This document shows, piece after piece, positions 12,914 to 24,926 of a stretch of DNA of 64,000 bases (position 1 is its first letter; every line of letters begins with the position of its first letter). The position numbers and the translations under genes were made by a program. A model generated the notes under the pieces. The model was given only the letters and a program-made list of their open reading frames with translations, had not been told where the DNA came from and searched no databases. The stretch is from Plantago ovata. Lineage: Eukaryota; Streptophyta; Magnoliopsida; Lamiales; Plantaginaceae. The stretch is from NCBI GenBank assembly GCA_028274465.1, contig CM051458.1, positions 100,642,855-100,706,854 of the forward strand, read 5' to 3'.

Positions 12914-15180
12914 TTAAGTTTTTCTTGCAGAAAGTTTGTAGTGTAGTCCATCAGGGAATTGGATGATTGGCGCGCGAACTATCTTTCCTCCCTTCACCAT
13001 AGCCCATCTGCCAATACAGCAAATGATCACTATCATATGTCTTAATTTCTAAGTACTCTAGTGAAAGTTGCATATATATGATTCTGAATTGTTTTATGAG
13101 TATTTTGATCTGAATTAGTACCTGTATTTTGTGACCAAGACATGTAGAAAAGAAGCCAGAAGCACTCTACTGTACTCTGCACCGGCACATTGCTTCATAC
13201 CCGAACCAAATGGCATGAAGCATTTTGATACAATGCTCGGTTGAACTTCCTGCAGTCGAAACAGAATTAAGCCTCATTTGTCAGAATTTCAAAAATTCTA
13301 CTCCCTTTTTATGATGTTTGTAGTAAAGATGACTATTTGCACCTTCCAGCGCCACGGGTTGAACTTGAGGGGTTCCTCGAATTGATCCGCATTTAGGTGA
13401 AGACCAGCAGTGCCAATCATGATTACCCATCCAGCAGGGATTGTGTATCCTGCATGCATCCAAGCATATATACAATTTATCATCTTTGTCTATTTCTAAA
13501 AATCTCAGTAATTGAGAAATCCGACTTGATTTCCATACCATTAACAGGAATATCTTTTAATGCGCGGCGAAAGAATCCTGGGGCAATGTTTCCTATCCTC
13601 AGAACTTCATTAACAACCTGTAGTTTTTTTTAACAAAGTACGTCAATAAACAAAAAGGTCACATCGTAATTTGATGGTAGTATGTACGAACTGTTATGTG
13701 TGATGTACCTGAAGTGTAAATGTCATGGACTTGTATTCGTTCCATGTGAGGGCAGAATCAGGATTCTCTCTATTCTTGATGATAGTCTCATGCTCAGCCT
13801 GATAAGTTCAGAACACATTATAACACAACCGTCGTCATGTAAAAGTTACTAGCCTGCAGAAAAGGGCTAATGCCTATATACACTCACAGTTAATTCTTCC
13901 AAGACCGATGGATGTTCTGCTATTAACTTAAAGGCTAATGCTAAGGTAGTCGAAATGGAGTCAGAGGTAACGAATAACAGTCCAAACATCAGCTGAACTA
14001 TGAAATCTTCGGTCAAGTATGTTTCGGTTTTCCTGTCTTCAATGATATGATCAAGAACATCTCCATGATGCCTTTCAGTTTCCGCGAGCCTCTTCACCAC
14101 CACATCCCTCATCATTTCCCTAACTTTCTTGTGAATCTGCATAGGCAAATGTAAAATGTCCTGATCAACTTCTGTCTCTTATAAGCAATTAAGCAGCTAC
14201 ATTTTGTGTGGTTGTTATGTAGAAATGTAGCATTACCTGTAGACACCTGTGATGTGCAGTACCAGGAATATTAATGGGGAATGACATTAAACCTTCCACC
14301 AAGTCCCTGAACATGTCGCTTAGCTTCAACGATGCACCTTCCAGATCTCCACTGAAGATTTGCCTTGCAGCAAAATCAATTGTCATCTGTTTTCAGAAAA
14401 TTGTGTCAGTTCATGTATAGTTTTTCTTTAGAATGATGACTAATGTGTCTAAATAGCTCAAAATGTTTACCACAACAGCTTCACTTTTAACTTCAACTGA
14501 GTCACGACTTGACCAATTCGATAGAGTTTTTCGTGCCATCTCTTCCAGCTGGGGCAGGACTTTTCCCCTAAGTGACTCCACTCCAAAATGACTTAAAGTC
14601 AAGTTTCTCGTATATTTTTTCGAAGATTGGCTAGCTTGATCAAACACTTCCGCGAAAGTGTCCATTGACCATGTTTCAACTAGCTTTCCATCTTGGCGAA
14701 GGAGAAAGTGGTTGAACTCCGGGTCTGCTGTGATGATCACTGGGCGTCCTGCTACATTTGTCTTGAAGATACGCCCATATCTAAGACGAACAAAACCGGA
14801 TCAGAATCATTGCAGGGTCACTGAAATGAATTATAAGAACATATATATAGGTATATACATATTGAAACTTCTCAACTAGTTAGTTGGCTTATTGGCCTGA
14901 TGTGTGTGGCTAAAGCATTTCCGCTAGTGACTTACTTTTTCATCCGCTTCTTGATGAACGGGGGGAGGTCCAACGAGGCACTCGGGATGACTAACTGAAT
15001 GGTCTCACCAATGAGAGGTAAGCCCATTGAACCTGGAGGAAGCACACCATTGCATTTGGGGTTCATCCATCTGTAAACCCAATGAGTAACATAAATTCCC
15101 AGCAATGTCCCAACAAATAAGACAACTGATGACAAGTCCAATGGTATGTCCCTTATGTATGAGGAAGCAAATGTTGACAT
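12914..15180 (-). CDS. CYP87: Cytochrome P450, CYP87-like
   Basis: Nine exons join in frame to 483 residues: 14936-15180, 14471-14780, 14237-14386, 13888-14136, 13709-13798, 13539-13617, 13343-13449, 13122-13249 and 12914-13007. The protein has an N-terminal ER anchor (LSSVVLFVGTLLGIYVTHWV), the proline hinge LPPGSMGLPLIGE, ExxR at E352-R355, the FNPWRWK meander motif, and the heme loop PFGSGMKQCAGAEYS with Cys431 as thiolate ligand. The PPFIKKRM and PGTAHHR blocks and the exon pattern fit the CYP85 clan and most resemble CYP87, whose members oxidise sterols, triterpenoids and related lipids; the substrate here is unknown. The I helix reads FVTSDSIS: Asp294 is present but the usual Thr is Ser/Ile. 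The ATG chosen is the first in frame after a GTG-initiated extension. An inactive tandem copy lies 523 bp downstream. Confidence 0.9.
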
Positions 15181-15266
15181 ACTTGTAATAAAATTAGAAG
15201 ACACTTGAAGCAGAGAACTTGAGATTGAAATTGTTGGGTGATGTGATTAATGGTTCATGTTATCTG

Positions 15267-15276
15267 TATTTATATA
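15267..15276 (-). promoter_or_regulatory. TATA box of the intact P450 gene
   Basis: The minus strand reads TATATAAATA about 87 bp upstream of the P450 start codon. That gives a predicted transcription start near 15240 and a leader of about 60 nt, a usual arrangement in plants. Confidence 0.55.
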
Positions 15277-16123
15277 TACAATGGTCATCAGCAGGTCACT
15301 TTCTGTGGAGATATAAGATACTAACATAGTACATACAGATTATACCATGTTTTGGCACTGGATACTGTCTGTTTGAGATAAGGACATAAGAAGGTATATT
15401 TTAATTGCTCAGTTTGAGGATCAAATGTTTACAGAATAACTTTGGTCTAATGTTCTGCTATTTGTCTCATTCCACAACCAACGATTTCTTAAGTAAAAAC
15501 ACCGATGTCTCAATTATATAAACTTCAAATATGCCCGTCTTTCAACTTTCCTAATATAATTTAGAACTACTGTGTCTGTGTAATCAAAGTTCGTAAACAA
15601 AAAATAAAAATCAATGATGAGTTCAGTTAAGAAAAAAAGATTAAAGTTGCAAGGGTGCACATCAAACTAATTTAAAAGTTTTAGTTGACTTGAATTTTTA
15701 TAACGACACCCAAGAACTACAAATCTTTGGGTCGAAGTGTCGAACCCTAATGTATTCTCCTTGATTCCTCTTATGTTGGCAATTTGATGTCACCAACCCA
15801 CCATGACTTTTAGCCTTAATTAACACACCTGATTACGTATTTGTGGTTTTGACTTTGGGACTGATTTGCTAAATAATTTTAACATTTGGGAGTTTTGGTA
15901 ACTAAAGCTAACATAAGGAAACATTTGCAATTTACTCATTTTCAGATAGTCTTGGTTTATTCAAAATTGAAAATTCTACAGCACACTCACACATGATGAT
16001 GAGGACGACAACGAAGACCATGCTAGAATAGTCGGATTGGATCAAATCGAACCGAAAAAATCTCCCCAAATTCCGATCACTCTTCTTCACCTTCTCCTCC
16101 AGATCTTTCACCAATTCTCCAAC
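15277..16123. other. Divergent promoter region, P450 and IPUT1-like genes
   Basis: This region separates two divergently transcribed genes. No coding feature is supported. In-frame codons extend upstream of the IPUT1-like ATG to a TTG codon at 16037 but contain no ATG, so they are probably 5' untranslated leader. Confidence 0.5.
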
Positions 16124-19100
16124 ATGCTTTCTTCTAGGTTAGGGTTTACTACTGTCCCCCTTTTACTGTTAGCCGTGATTTCAGTATGCAATTTTGGCGG
16201 TTCCTTGGGATCTCCGAACTCGGACGAAGCTTACGTCACTCTTCTCTACGGTGACGAGTTCCTGCTCGGCGTCCGTGTGTTGGGGAAATCGATTCGTGAC
16301 ACTGGCTCCACCAAGGACATGGTTGCTTTGGTCTCTGATGGAGTTTCTCAGTATGCTAAGCAGCTGCTCAAGGTCATTTGCTTTTTCATTTTTTTACTTC
16401 TCTCTCAGCTGTAACTTTTTTACTGTGTTTAAATTCTCAGTTCTTAAGATATGTATTATCTATTTCTGTTGAGGTAAAATGTTACTAGAATTACGATTTA
16501 ACTGAACTGATTAAGTTGCTGTTTTAGGCCAGTGGATGTTATGATATTCATTGACTTGATATAAAGATGGTTGATAGCTTTGATCTAATCAGTTTATTTC
16601 AAGTGTGAACTTACCCCCCTTGGAAATGATAGTATTTACTTTAGACTTATTGTCATCATTGATATTGAATTCTCGTAGCTCTGATCTAATCAGTTTATTG
16701 GATGAAGTGTGAACTTACCCCCTTGGAAATGATAGTAGTCGTCATTGATGTCGAATTCTCGTAGCTCTCTGATCTAATCAGTTTATTTGCTGAAGTGCGA
16801 ACTTGCCCCCTTGGGAATGATAGTGTTAAATTTGGACTTATTATCGTCATTGTTAAAGTTATACTAGTACAATAGAGTTTCTCTTTTAGCTTTTAAAGCT
16901 GGATCATGTTGATTCTTATTTATGATATGGGAGTAGATGGTAAGTTGCTGATGGTATTTATTGTTTGTAACCAATGCAGGCTGATGGTTGGATTGTTCAG
17001 ACAATCAGTTTGCTAGAGAATCCTAATAATGTGAGACCGGCGAGGTTTTGGGGTGTCTACACGAAACTTAAAATATTTAACATGACGGCCTACAAGAAAG
17101 GTAACTTATGTTTGTTGGAGCTCAGTTGTGAATCCTATCCATGGTACTAAAATTGTTTCACTGATCCTTGTGATTGGTGAATGCTGGAAACTGCATGTTG
17201 TACTGATTCGAATTGGAAAACTACTTCTTGTGTTGAAATTCTTGTTAAACCCTTTCTTTTGTTCCTTTGTACTCGTCTCCAGTGGTATATCTTGATGCTG
17301 ATACCATTGTCGTTAAGAATATTGACGATCTCTTCAAGTGTCAGAAGTTCTGTGCCAACTTAAAACACTCAGAAAGGCTGAATTCTGGAGTTATGGTTGT
17401 TGAACCGTCGGAGACTGTATTCAAAGACATGGCGGCTAAAGTGAACACAATGTATTCATACACTGGAGGTATCTTATTTATTCTTTTTTTCTTCCATGCA
17501 TGGTCTACCTTTTAACATTGCAGTTTAGTAGTGCCACACTGCCACTATCGAGGATTATGGTACATGGGAGACTTTGAAAATAATTATTAGCTGTGTGCTA
17601 AAATCAAAGGAGAACTTAGTTTGCATCTAGCATCTGAGGTTGTTTTACCATGCTTAGCAAGCTGAGACTACTTCACATTTATGATGTGTATTGTATAAGC
17701 TTTTGATGTAGATTGTATCTTCTGAATATGGAAAGTGGAATTTAGTGCACAAATTACCATGCATATAGGGTTCTTGCATAATCTGATACTTCATTATGAA
17801 AGTAGCTACATCCATACAGTGCGCTACCATGATGATTTCACCATTCATGTGTGCTTAATCATCTATACAATACAAATTAAACTATAAGCATAAAAGCATT
17901 TGTTCTCTTAAGGGTATTTTGATGCTAATGTAATACAAGTAAGAATACACGTGTATATAGACATAGGGAGGGGGAAAAGTGTTTTTTTTAATGGATTATC
18001 TCAAATTACATTGAGTTTGGACATTGCTAGCTAACTCATAGTCTCTTGCAGGTGACCAAGGATTTCTCAATTCATATTTTCCTGACTTTGCAAATGCACA
18101 CTTATTTGACCCTGAGATAACTCCTGAATCTAGGCCTGCCGTCAAAATGGAGAGACTTTCTACATTGTATAATGCAGATGTTGGTCTCTACATGCTCGCT
18201 AACAAGGTAATACTGTAACTATTTGTTATTAAGTGTTTGGCTTCTATTATCTTTCTTTATATAAGAAAGATATTGTAGTGATTACGAAAAGGTGTCATGC
18301 GAATTCTAAACATTGGATTTATAGTAACTGTTAGAAACCATGCACGTACTTGTTTTGTTGATCTTGTTTCTTTTTCTTGGCATATTTGGCTAATTACCTC
18401 GGTGAAACTTGAAAGTACTTCTTTCTCTTTTTGAGGGTTGACTCAGTGGGTATAGTGTCATCTGCATTGCTGTCGTCGCATATTTGACTAATCTCCTTTG
18501 TGGCCGTTGCACTTGTTTATGTCAGTTTATAATCTTACTGTGTTCACACATCTTATACTTGTATTCTCGTTTGAAATTTAAACCAATCAATATATGGATT
18601 TATTTTCAGTGGATGGTTGCTGAAAAAGAACTCCGTGTTATTCATTACACACTTGGCCCGCTCAAACCTTGGGACTGGTGGACACATTGGCTTGTCAAAC
18701 CTGTTGATGTATGGCAGGTAAAATGCTGCTTTTGGTTTTTCCTTGATGTGCCGTTACACCGGTCCACTTTGCTATTTGAAATGTGATCAAATTTTAATTT
18801 ATTCCCCTGACGTGCAATATCTTTGGTTCTTGGAACAGAATGCTAGGATAAATCTTCCAGAGACTCTTCCTGGGACTGGAGGGGGTCGAGCTCCTGCCAA
18901 TCAACTTCTAGTGAAATTTCTTGTTCTACTTCCATTTGTGATTCTAGCTTTTTGTTATTATCGCTCTTATTTACAGGTTAGTTTCTTTTACGAATTTTCT
19001 TTTCAATTATATGCTTATGAATAATACACGTCATTTTCTGTATCTAATATTGTTACGTTTTTTGTTTTTTTTTTTCCCTATAGACGAGATCATTGTTTGA

Positions 19101-20473
19101 TCATATTAGACACCTCTTCTACAAGTTGAGATCTGGAGGCTACTCCTCAGTCACTTCCTCGGCCATCAGTTCCAGTCCGCAGGTTTGCTCAGCTATTTAT
19201 CTTTGTTCATAGATCAAATTCTACATTAAGAATCTTAATTACTGAATCTTAATATTCTTTGTGCTGCTAGACATACCATTCGCCTAAAAGTAATTCTAAA
19301 ATCTAGTTCCTCAGAATTGTCTTGTTTCAACTTTCAATGTTTTCACTATAGTTCTGTTCGCTAGTTCTTTATGTTCTTCCATAGTATGCAACGATACTAT
19401 AATCTTATTGATGTTTTCGTTCATGCATATACACAGTTCTCAAATACGGCTCAGAGCAAGGTGCCGGCTTTCTTGGGTGCTATATCAGTGGCTGCCTGTT
19501 TCATGGCTGCTATACTTTCCCTTGCACTTTCTTTTTCAATTGTACCTCGTCAAGTAATGCCATGGACTGGTTTTCTCCTCGTGTACGAATGGACATTCAC
19601 AATTTTCTTTCTACTCTTTGGATGCTATCTGCATGCAATCCATCAGTGGGGAAAATACTTGTCTAATCAAGCAGCATCTTTGTCCTCTCATCCTGAATCT
19701 TTAGCATATGATTCTGCAAAAGGTATGTACAGGTGGCTGGTTGTTATGTTAGTTAATCTCCTTGAAACTCCACATGACTTATGATTCCTCTCGTTTGCTC
19801 TTAGGTCATACGAAACAACCATCATCTTGTGATGTTGCTGCATGTTCTTACGGATTAGGGATGGCTTTTCTTGCATTATCAGTTCCTCTCTTACCATGCA
19901 TTTTGGGGATCTCAGCTCTATTTGTAAGGTACGCTTTTGTAGTTCTGCCTTGACCAGTAAACCTGTGGTTTCATGTTCTCTGTAACCGTGGGTACACATT
20001 GAAGTTTGAATTGTACTGCTGTAGTAAAGAGTAATGTTGTTTGGATTAGTTCTAGGGCACAACAGTCAACTTGATGTTGGACTAGTTATTGAGTGTGGTA
20101 TGTCTTTTCTTCTTCTGTACCTATCTGGGACTCCAGGGGTGATGGTACATGTTTTTGTAGTTACTCTTTAAGGATAAATGCACCGAGGATGAGAAGAAGG
20201 ATCAAAGAAAATGGAAGAATTGTTCGGTTTTAATAGTGAAGCTGTGATGAGTTCATATGTTTACAGTCATATACTGAGTGAATGATTTCCTTTATTTCTT
20301 CAGTTTATAATTCCTGTTTTTACATGGTTTACAGGTTAGGTTTAATGGTAGTGGGAGGCATTGTTTTGGCTTCTTTTTTGACTTATGCTTCAGAGCATCT
20401 ATCAATAAGAGCATTCTTGAGGGGTTATGAGGACAGGGATTCACAACGGACCAGAAGCTTCTGTTTTGTGTAG
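16124..20473 (+). CDS. IPUT1: Inositol phosphorylceramide glucuronosyltransferase (GT8, IPUT1/PGSIP6-like)
   Basis: Ten exons join in frame to 534 residues: 16124-16372, 16980-17100, 17283-17468, 18052-18206, 18610-18717, 18839-18976, 19084-19182, 19437-19722, 19805-19928 and 20335-20473. The first ~27 residues form a signal peptide or anchor. A GT8 (glycogenin-like) domain follows from AYVTLLYGDEFLLGVRVLGK to HYTLGPLKPWDWW, with the metal-binding DxD at D128-A-D130 (VVYLDADTIVV). The C-terminal half has about five membrane spans (around 296-316, 361-388, 394-419, 462-487 and 489-506). GT8 plus a polytopic C terminus is characteristic of Arabidopsis IPUT1 (At5g18480, first named PGSIP6). That Golgi enzyme adds glucuronic acid from UDP-GlcA to inositol phosphorylceramide, the first head-group sugar of GIPC sphingolipids. 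The length matches the family (about 537). Intron 1 holds a three-unit tandem repeat. Confidence 0.88.
16579..16856 (+). repeat. Three-unit tandem repeat (~85-100 bp) in intron 1
   Basis: Three diverged copies start near 16579, 16679 and 16766. Each has the core CTGATCTAATCAGTTTATT, then GTGAACTTACCCCCTTGGA or a close variant, then AATGATAGT and a GTCATTGAT..GAATTCTCGTAGCTCT tail. The middle copy lacks an internal segment of about 15 bp. The repeats lie wholly within the first intron of the IPUT1-like gene. Confidence 0.85.
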
Positions 20474-23400
20474 CTCGTCCATGGCATCTTTTTTCTTTCT
20501 TCTAATTTATTCACTCGTGTGATTCATCTCGAGAACATAACTAGACCTGAGCAAGGTTAGATAGGGAAGTCTAATCTGTAAGAGTTAGATTGTGCACGCA
20601 CAAGAATGCCCACCACCTCTAATAGAAGCATAATCTGATCGATTGTAATTGTAATTACCACAAGATAAACCGTACATCTGTACATGAATCTGAAACTTAT
20701 GCCTTCTGAAAGGAAATGTATCATGCAACAGTTTTGTAGATTGCCAGTTCCATTTGTACTAAATTTTGCTCTTCTTTACCTTGCAAGATTTGGTATTTGT
20801 TAATTGTTATGGTTAATCTGGAAACCTAAGTAAAATTTCTAATGTCTTGTTCCAGCTGAATGTAAAAGGAACAAATTGTTGTGCAAGAGCACGAAAATGG
20901 CAAAATGAGAATACTGTTTCGTAACAGTTTCGTCGTGTTTGTAGTGTAGCATCATAATACTACATTATTACTACTACTATGTAGTAACAACTAAACCGAA
21001 AATGCATATACTGACACTGTGGAGAGCATTGGATGACTTGTGGGACATAAAATATTTGGGTACTTGCTTGGTTGCCCCTACAATGAAAAGAGTCCCAATA
21101 GTAGAATTGTTTATATGATCAACTATGTAACAAGTACATTGGCTCTTTTCGATGGGATGACCTGAAATTTGAGATCCTCAAAAAGCGCTTAAAGATAGTG
21201 AAAAGGCAGTGTGTGTAGTGCATGAAGCAACTTGGCGATGTCGGTTTAACTCTAATGAAGAAGACAAGGAAGGACAAAAACCCAAAAGAGCACAAAGTTC
21301 TGTGAGTATTGGTTTATGTTTATGCTTTCCCAAACTATATTGATTTCTTTGTCGATTCTTTGTGAGTTATGACATGTATTATAACCAGACAAAGCTCCAT
21401 GATTGAACATCAAACTACAGTAATAGAGCCTTTTTTCATACTCAAAGTTGAGCTCATTGTCATGCATTAGAAACAAGAAGAAGAAGACTTTAGTTGATTG
21501 ATATCATCATTTCCACATGTAACAGTCGCAATTTCGTTACAGGTTCGTTAGATCAAAGTCAGCACCAACTTAATTTCATTTGTTTTGTGCATTACTAAAG
21601 TAAAAGATGTTACGTCTAGTCATTTTTTGGCTATGGAAATCCAGGTGCTATAACTCTTATCTTGTTATCTCTCACTGTTGTTTGAATGCTCTTTCGGTTC
21701 GGATTGCTACAAATAGTTTGTTAAATTGATTAGGGGAATTTTTAAAACAGTCCTAGAATAAGACATTACAACTTGCAAATCAACTTACATCCTAGGTGAT
21801 ATTCAACCTTCTGAAGAGTTGGTACCCTATTAGGCATTCGATTAGTTAGCTAGAAATTTATTTAACTTAGCTATTTTCTCTTCGTATGAAAAAATTATTA
21901 GTTTCAGACGAATTGATTTCATTTCAACTTTATTGAGGAAAATAACGTGTGAATTTGATCAACTAGTGATTATACATTCTTTACACTTATCTTTGGAGTG
22001 TAAAGAAATTGTTCCACTAGCAAAAAGACACTAGATGATATTGAAGGATAACAAAAATGAAGTGCATTTACTATTGAAAAAGAAGTTTCACCCGTAAATG
22101 ATAAGTGCAAATGTATTAGCGTATTGATATATCACATCTAATTTAAGAAATAAGTTTGCTTGTACTAGAGGGAGTAATGTATTTATGGAGTAGTATATAA
22201 AGATGAGGAAAGAATTTGACCATATTGAACTAAGATGTGCAAAAATAGAATATGCTCTAGCAGAGTAAATTTAACGCAATATCCTTATATGCATAATTGC
22301 GTGCAAAAACAGAAATCTATACTCCAAGTCTAGCCTCTTGACAAAGAAAATTTTCCAGATTTGGTCTTATGTACGTGGAGAAAATTGTGATTTGTGCTGT
22401 GACGATTGAAAACATAGGTAAAAAGTCAGAATTGTGAAAGAAAATCTGGTCACCAACAATTTAACTACGATAAATAATGAGTTGACCACTTCACTCTATC
22501 TCTATGTAGAAATAATACAACCTAAACTTGTTAACTCTGAGTAATCAACTCTGCCCAAGAGTTTTTATGGAGTTCAACTATAGTCGTCCGGTGATGTAAA
22601 TTTACTTTTAACAGATTTCAAGTAATGTGCTCGTTAGTACTAGACCACATAACATTTTTAGCAGCCTAAATGAATGTCGAAAATGTTAATCATAATTTCA
22701 AAAGTCAAAAAGTGGTTAGCAAATGGTAATTACTAATTATCAGAGCAATGTGCTTAAAAAGTATAATAATCTGGGAGAGTGACATTACTTCACTTTTCTT
22801 TTCCTCCCCTAATTATACATAACATGGTGTGCTAATTGGGGCATTACTATAATAATTTATCTTTTAATTACCAATGAAACACTCTTTCAGTCACCCCACT
22901 TACCACTCCCCCACCCACAATTATTATTGTTGATGAAATAATTTATTGCACTCCCATTACATGTGGTACTTTAAATTTTAATATACTTGCAGAAATTTAT
23001 ATAGATTATCTGATGAAATAAACCTATCTTTTTTTAGGGGGAAAATGTTAATGGGCTCATTCATTCAAATTCAAATGGGTGGTGTATTAGAGTATGTTTG
23101 TTAAAACTAGTGAGTGATAAGGTGATTAATAGTTAATCAGTTATTTTATTTTACGAAAATCTATCTACGGTAATTGATAGTTTTAAATTTTAGAAAAATT
23201 TGTTGAAGATTATAAATATATTTTACGTAACAATTTCTAAGATGACTCGTTATATCGTATTGAAGTTTATATAATAGTTTATTTCGGATGAGCAAAATGT
23301 CGAATGCATGTGAATTGAAGTTGTTACGTACACAAATGTATCTAATACGGTCGTTTGTATGTAGTTAATGGTGGGGTCGCCATGACCGATAAGGCGAATC

Positions 23401-23484
23401 TTCATGCACCATTTCCTTGTCGTTTGTTTGTACTCGATGTTACTAAAATTATGGGGATACAAAACGTGCACTCGTTTACTAGTA
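20474..23484. other. Intergenic, 3' of IPUT1-like gene
   Basis: The left end contains the 3' untranslated region of the IPUT1-like gene. The remainder is about 3 kb of AT-rich DNA without a recognisable gene or RNA. Confidence 0.5.
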
Positions 23485-23740
23485 CTCCCTCCGTCTCACT
23501 CTAAATTATCCAGTTTGACTTTTTTTGGCCAACAGTGTTCAACTTTGACTTCCGATTGCTCTTAAACTATAATGATAAAATATTTGACGGAATCATATTA
23601 TGAAAATATAGAACTTAAATTTTCATAATATAATTCTATTAAATATTTTATCATTATAGTTTAAGAGTAATCGGAGTTAAAGTTGAAAATCATTGACCGA
23701 AAAAAGTCAAACTGGGTAATTTCTACCGGACCGGATGCTC
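23485..23740. mobile_element. Stowaway-type MITE (foldback)
   Basis: The element begins CTCCCTCCGTCTCACTCTAA after a TA and ends before a TA. Its two halves are inverted copies. ATCCAGTTTGACTTTTTTTGG on the left pairs with CCGAAAAAAGTCAAACTGGG on the right, and TTAAACTATAATGATAAAAT pairs with ATTTTATCATTATAGTTTAA. The size of about 256 bp, TA target and CTCCCTCCG start are those of Tc1/mariner-derived Stowaway MITEs. The right terminus has diverged (CGGACCGGATGCT). No coding capacity. Confidence 0.85.
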
Positions 23741-24745
23741 TAGATAACTCCTTCCTCATCCTTTCATGCCTATCTGTTTGAAAAGTCTAAGCGACACGAG
23801 GACATGGTCAAGTAGGAAAAAAGTTGAAAAATAGGTACCTAGCTCCAATTTACGAACCTGATAATTTGTTTTGTTTTTCTTCTTTTAGCACCTTAATAAT
23901 ATTATTTATTCCATTTTCTCACCTCAAAGACTTCATTTCGATAACTCACAAATTAATATAAGCCCTACCGGTATAATAAATTAATATATTACTAATATGA
24001 TAAGGTCTAACTCAATCGTTTAGGTTAGCACCCATAATATAGATCACATGGGATAAATTTTTGCTAATGCGAAATTGGTTACAATTTAGTTTAGCTTTCA
24101 AGTTTTGGATAGATATGTATTCTAACATAAAAGTCACTTATGAAATCTTCTTAACGTAGACTCCTAAAAAGAAAACTCCATAGTATGTTCGTACTAATAT
24201 AAGAGGTTTTATATTTTTAGTAAAGGTACAGTTGAAAGTACTACATTTTTCCAAAAGAAATCAATTATCTATCTCATTTTTTGAAAAAGAAATCCATTAT
24301 CCATCTCAAACACTTCTTTTTATCTCTTTACTTTATTTACCATTCTTTTTCGATTAAACTTATCCAAAACTATAAAATTATATACTCGTAATATTTTGTG
24401 TGTGCGCCCTCCAAATGTAAAAGAACAATCACATATACTTCCTCCCCTCCCAAAAGCAGTCATCGGTCATCACATTTCAGCTTTTTACAATTAACATTTC
24501 TCAATTTTGATTACAAATTACATTTTTTATATATAATAGTAAAACTTCATAAAATAATTTTATTAAATAGCATTTACCATTATAATTCAATAGTAATGAC
24601 TAATTAGTAGTTATATCCACAACTGTCTTATAGAGTAGAACAAAGTAATATCAGAGGAAATGTATATATGTATGCACTTTATTATATAAACTTTCCTTTT
24701 TTTTCTTTTTCAAAAAGAAAAAGATTAATTGCTGTAAATTTCAGC
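23741..24745. other. Promoter-side intergenic DNA of the CAT gene
   Basis: AT-rich sequence without a supported gene. Near 24258-24300 the phrase ATTATCTATCTCATTTTTTG is repeated as ATTATCCATCTCAAACAC, a short local duplication. The region probably carries the distal promoter of the transporter gene. Confidence 0.45.
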
Positions 24746-24753
24746 TATAAATA
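24746..24753 (+). promoter_or_regulatory. TATA box of the CAT transporter gene
   Basis: TATAAATA lies about 180 bp upstream of the start codon, at the boundary between AT-rich DNA and a C/A-rich leader (ACACCAAGACACAAAAACC). This is consistent with a transcription start near 24778. Confidence 0.6.
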
Positions 24754-24871
24754 GCAACACCAAGACACAAAAACCATCATCCAAACACACTCTCTCTCCC
24801 ATAACCACCATAGCCATCAAGCTCAGAGCTAACCAAATCACACACAGATAGAAAGAGCAGAGCAGACCTAT

Positions 24872-24898
24872 AGAGAGAGAGAGAGAGAGAGAGAGAGT
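24872..24898 (+). repeat. (GA)n microsatellite in the 5' leader
   Basis: An uninterrupted run of about 13 GA units sits roughly 30 bp before the CAT start codon. Such GAGA tracts in plant leaders can be bound by BPC/GAGA-binding proteins. A regulatory role here is inference only. Confidence 0.75.
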
Positions 24899-24926
24899 AA
24901 CTAATCACCAACTAACCTTTACAAAA

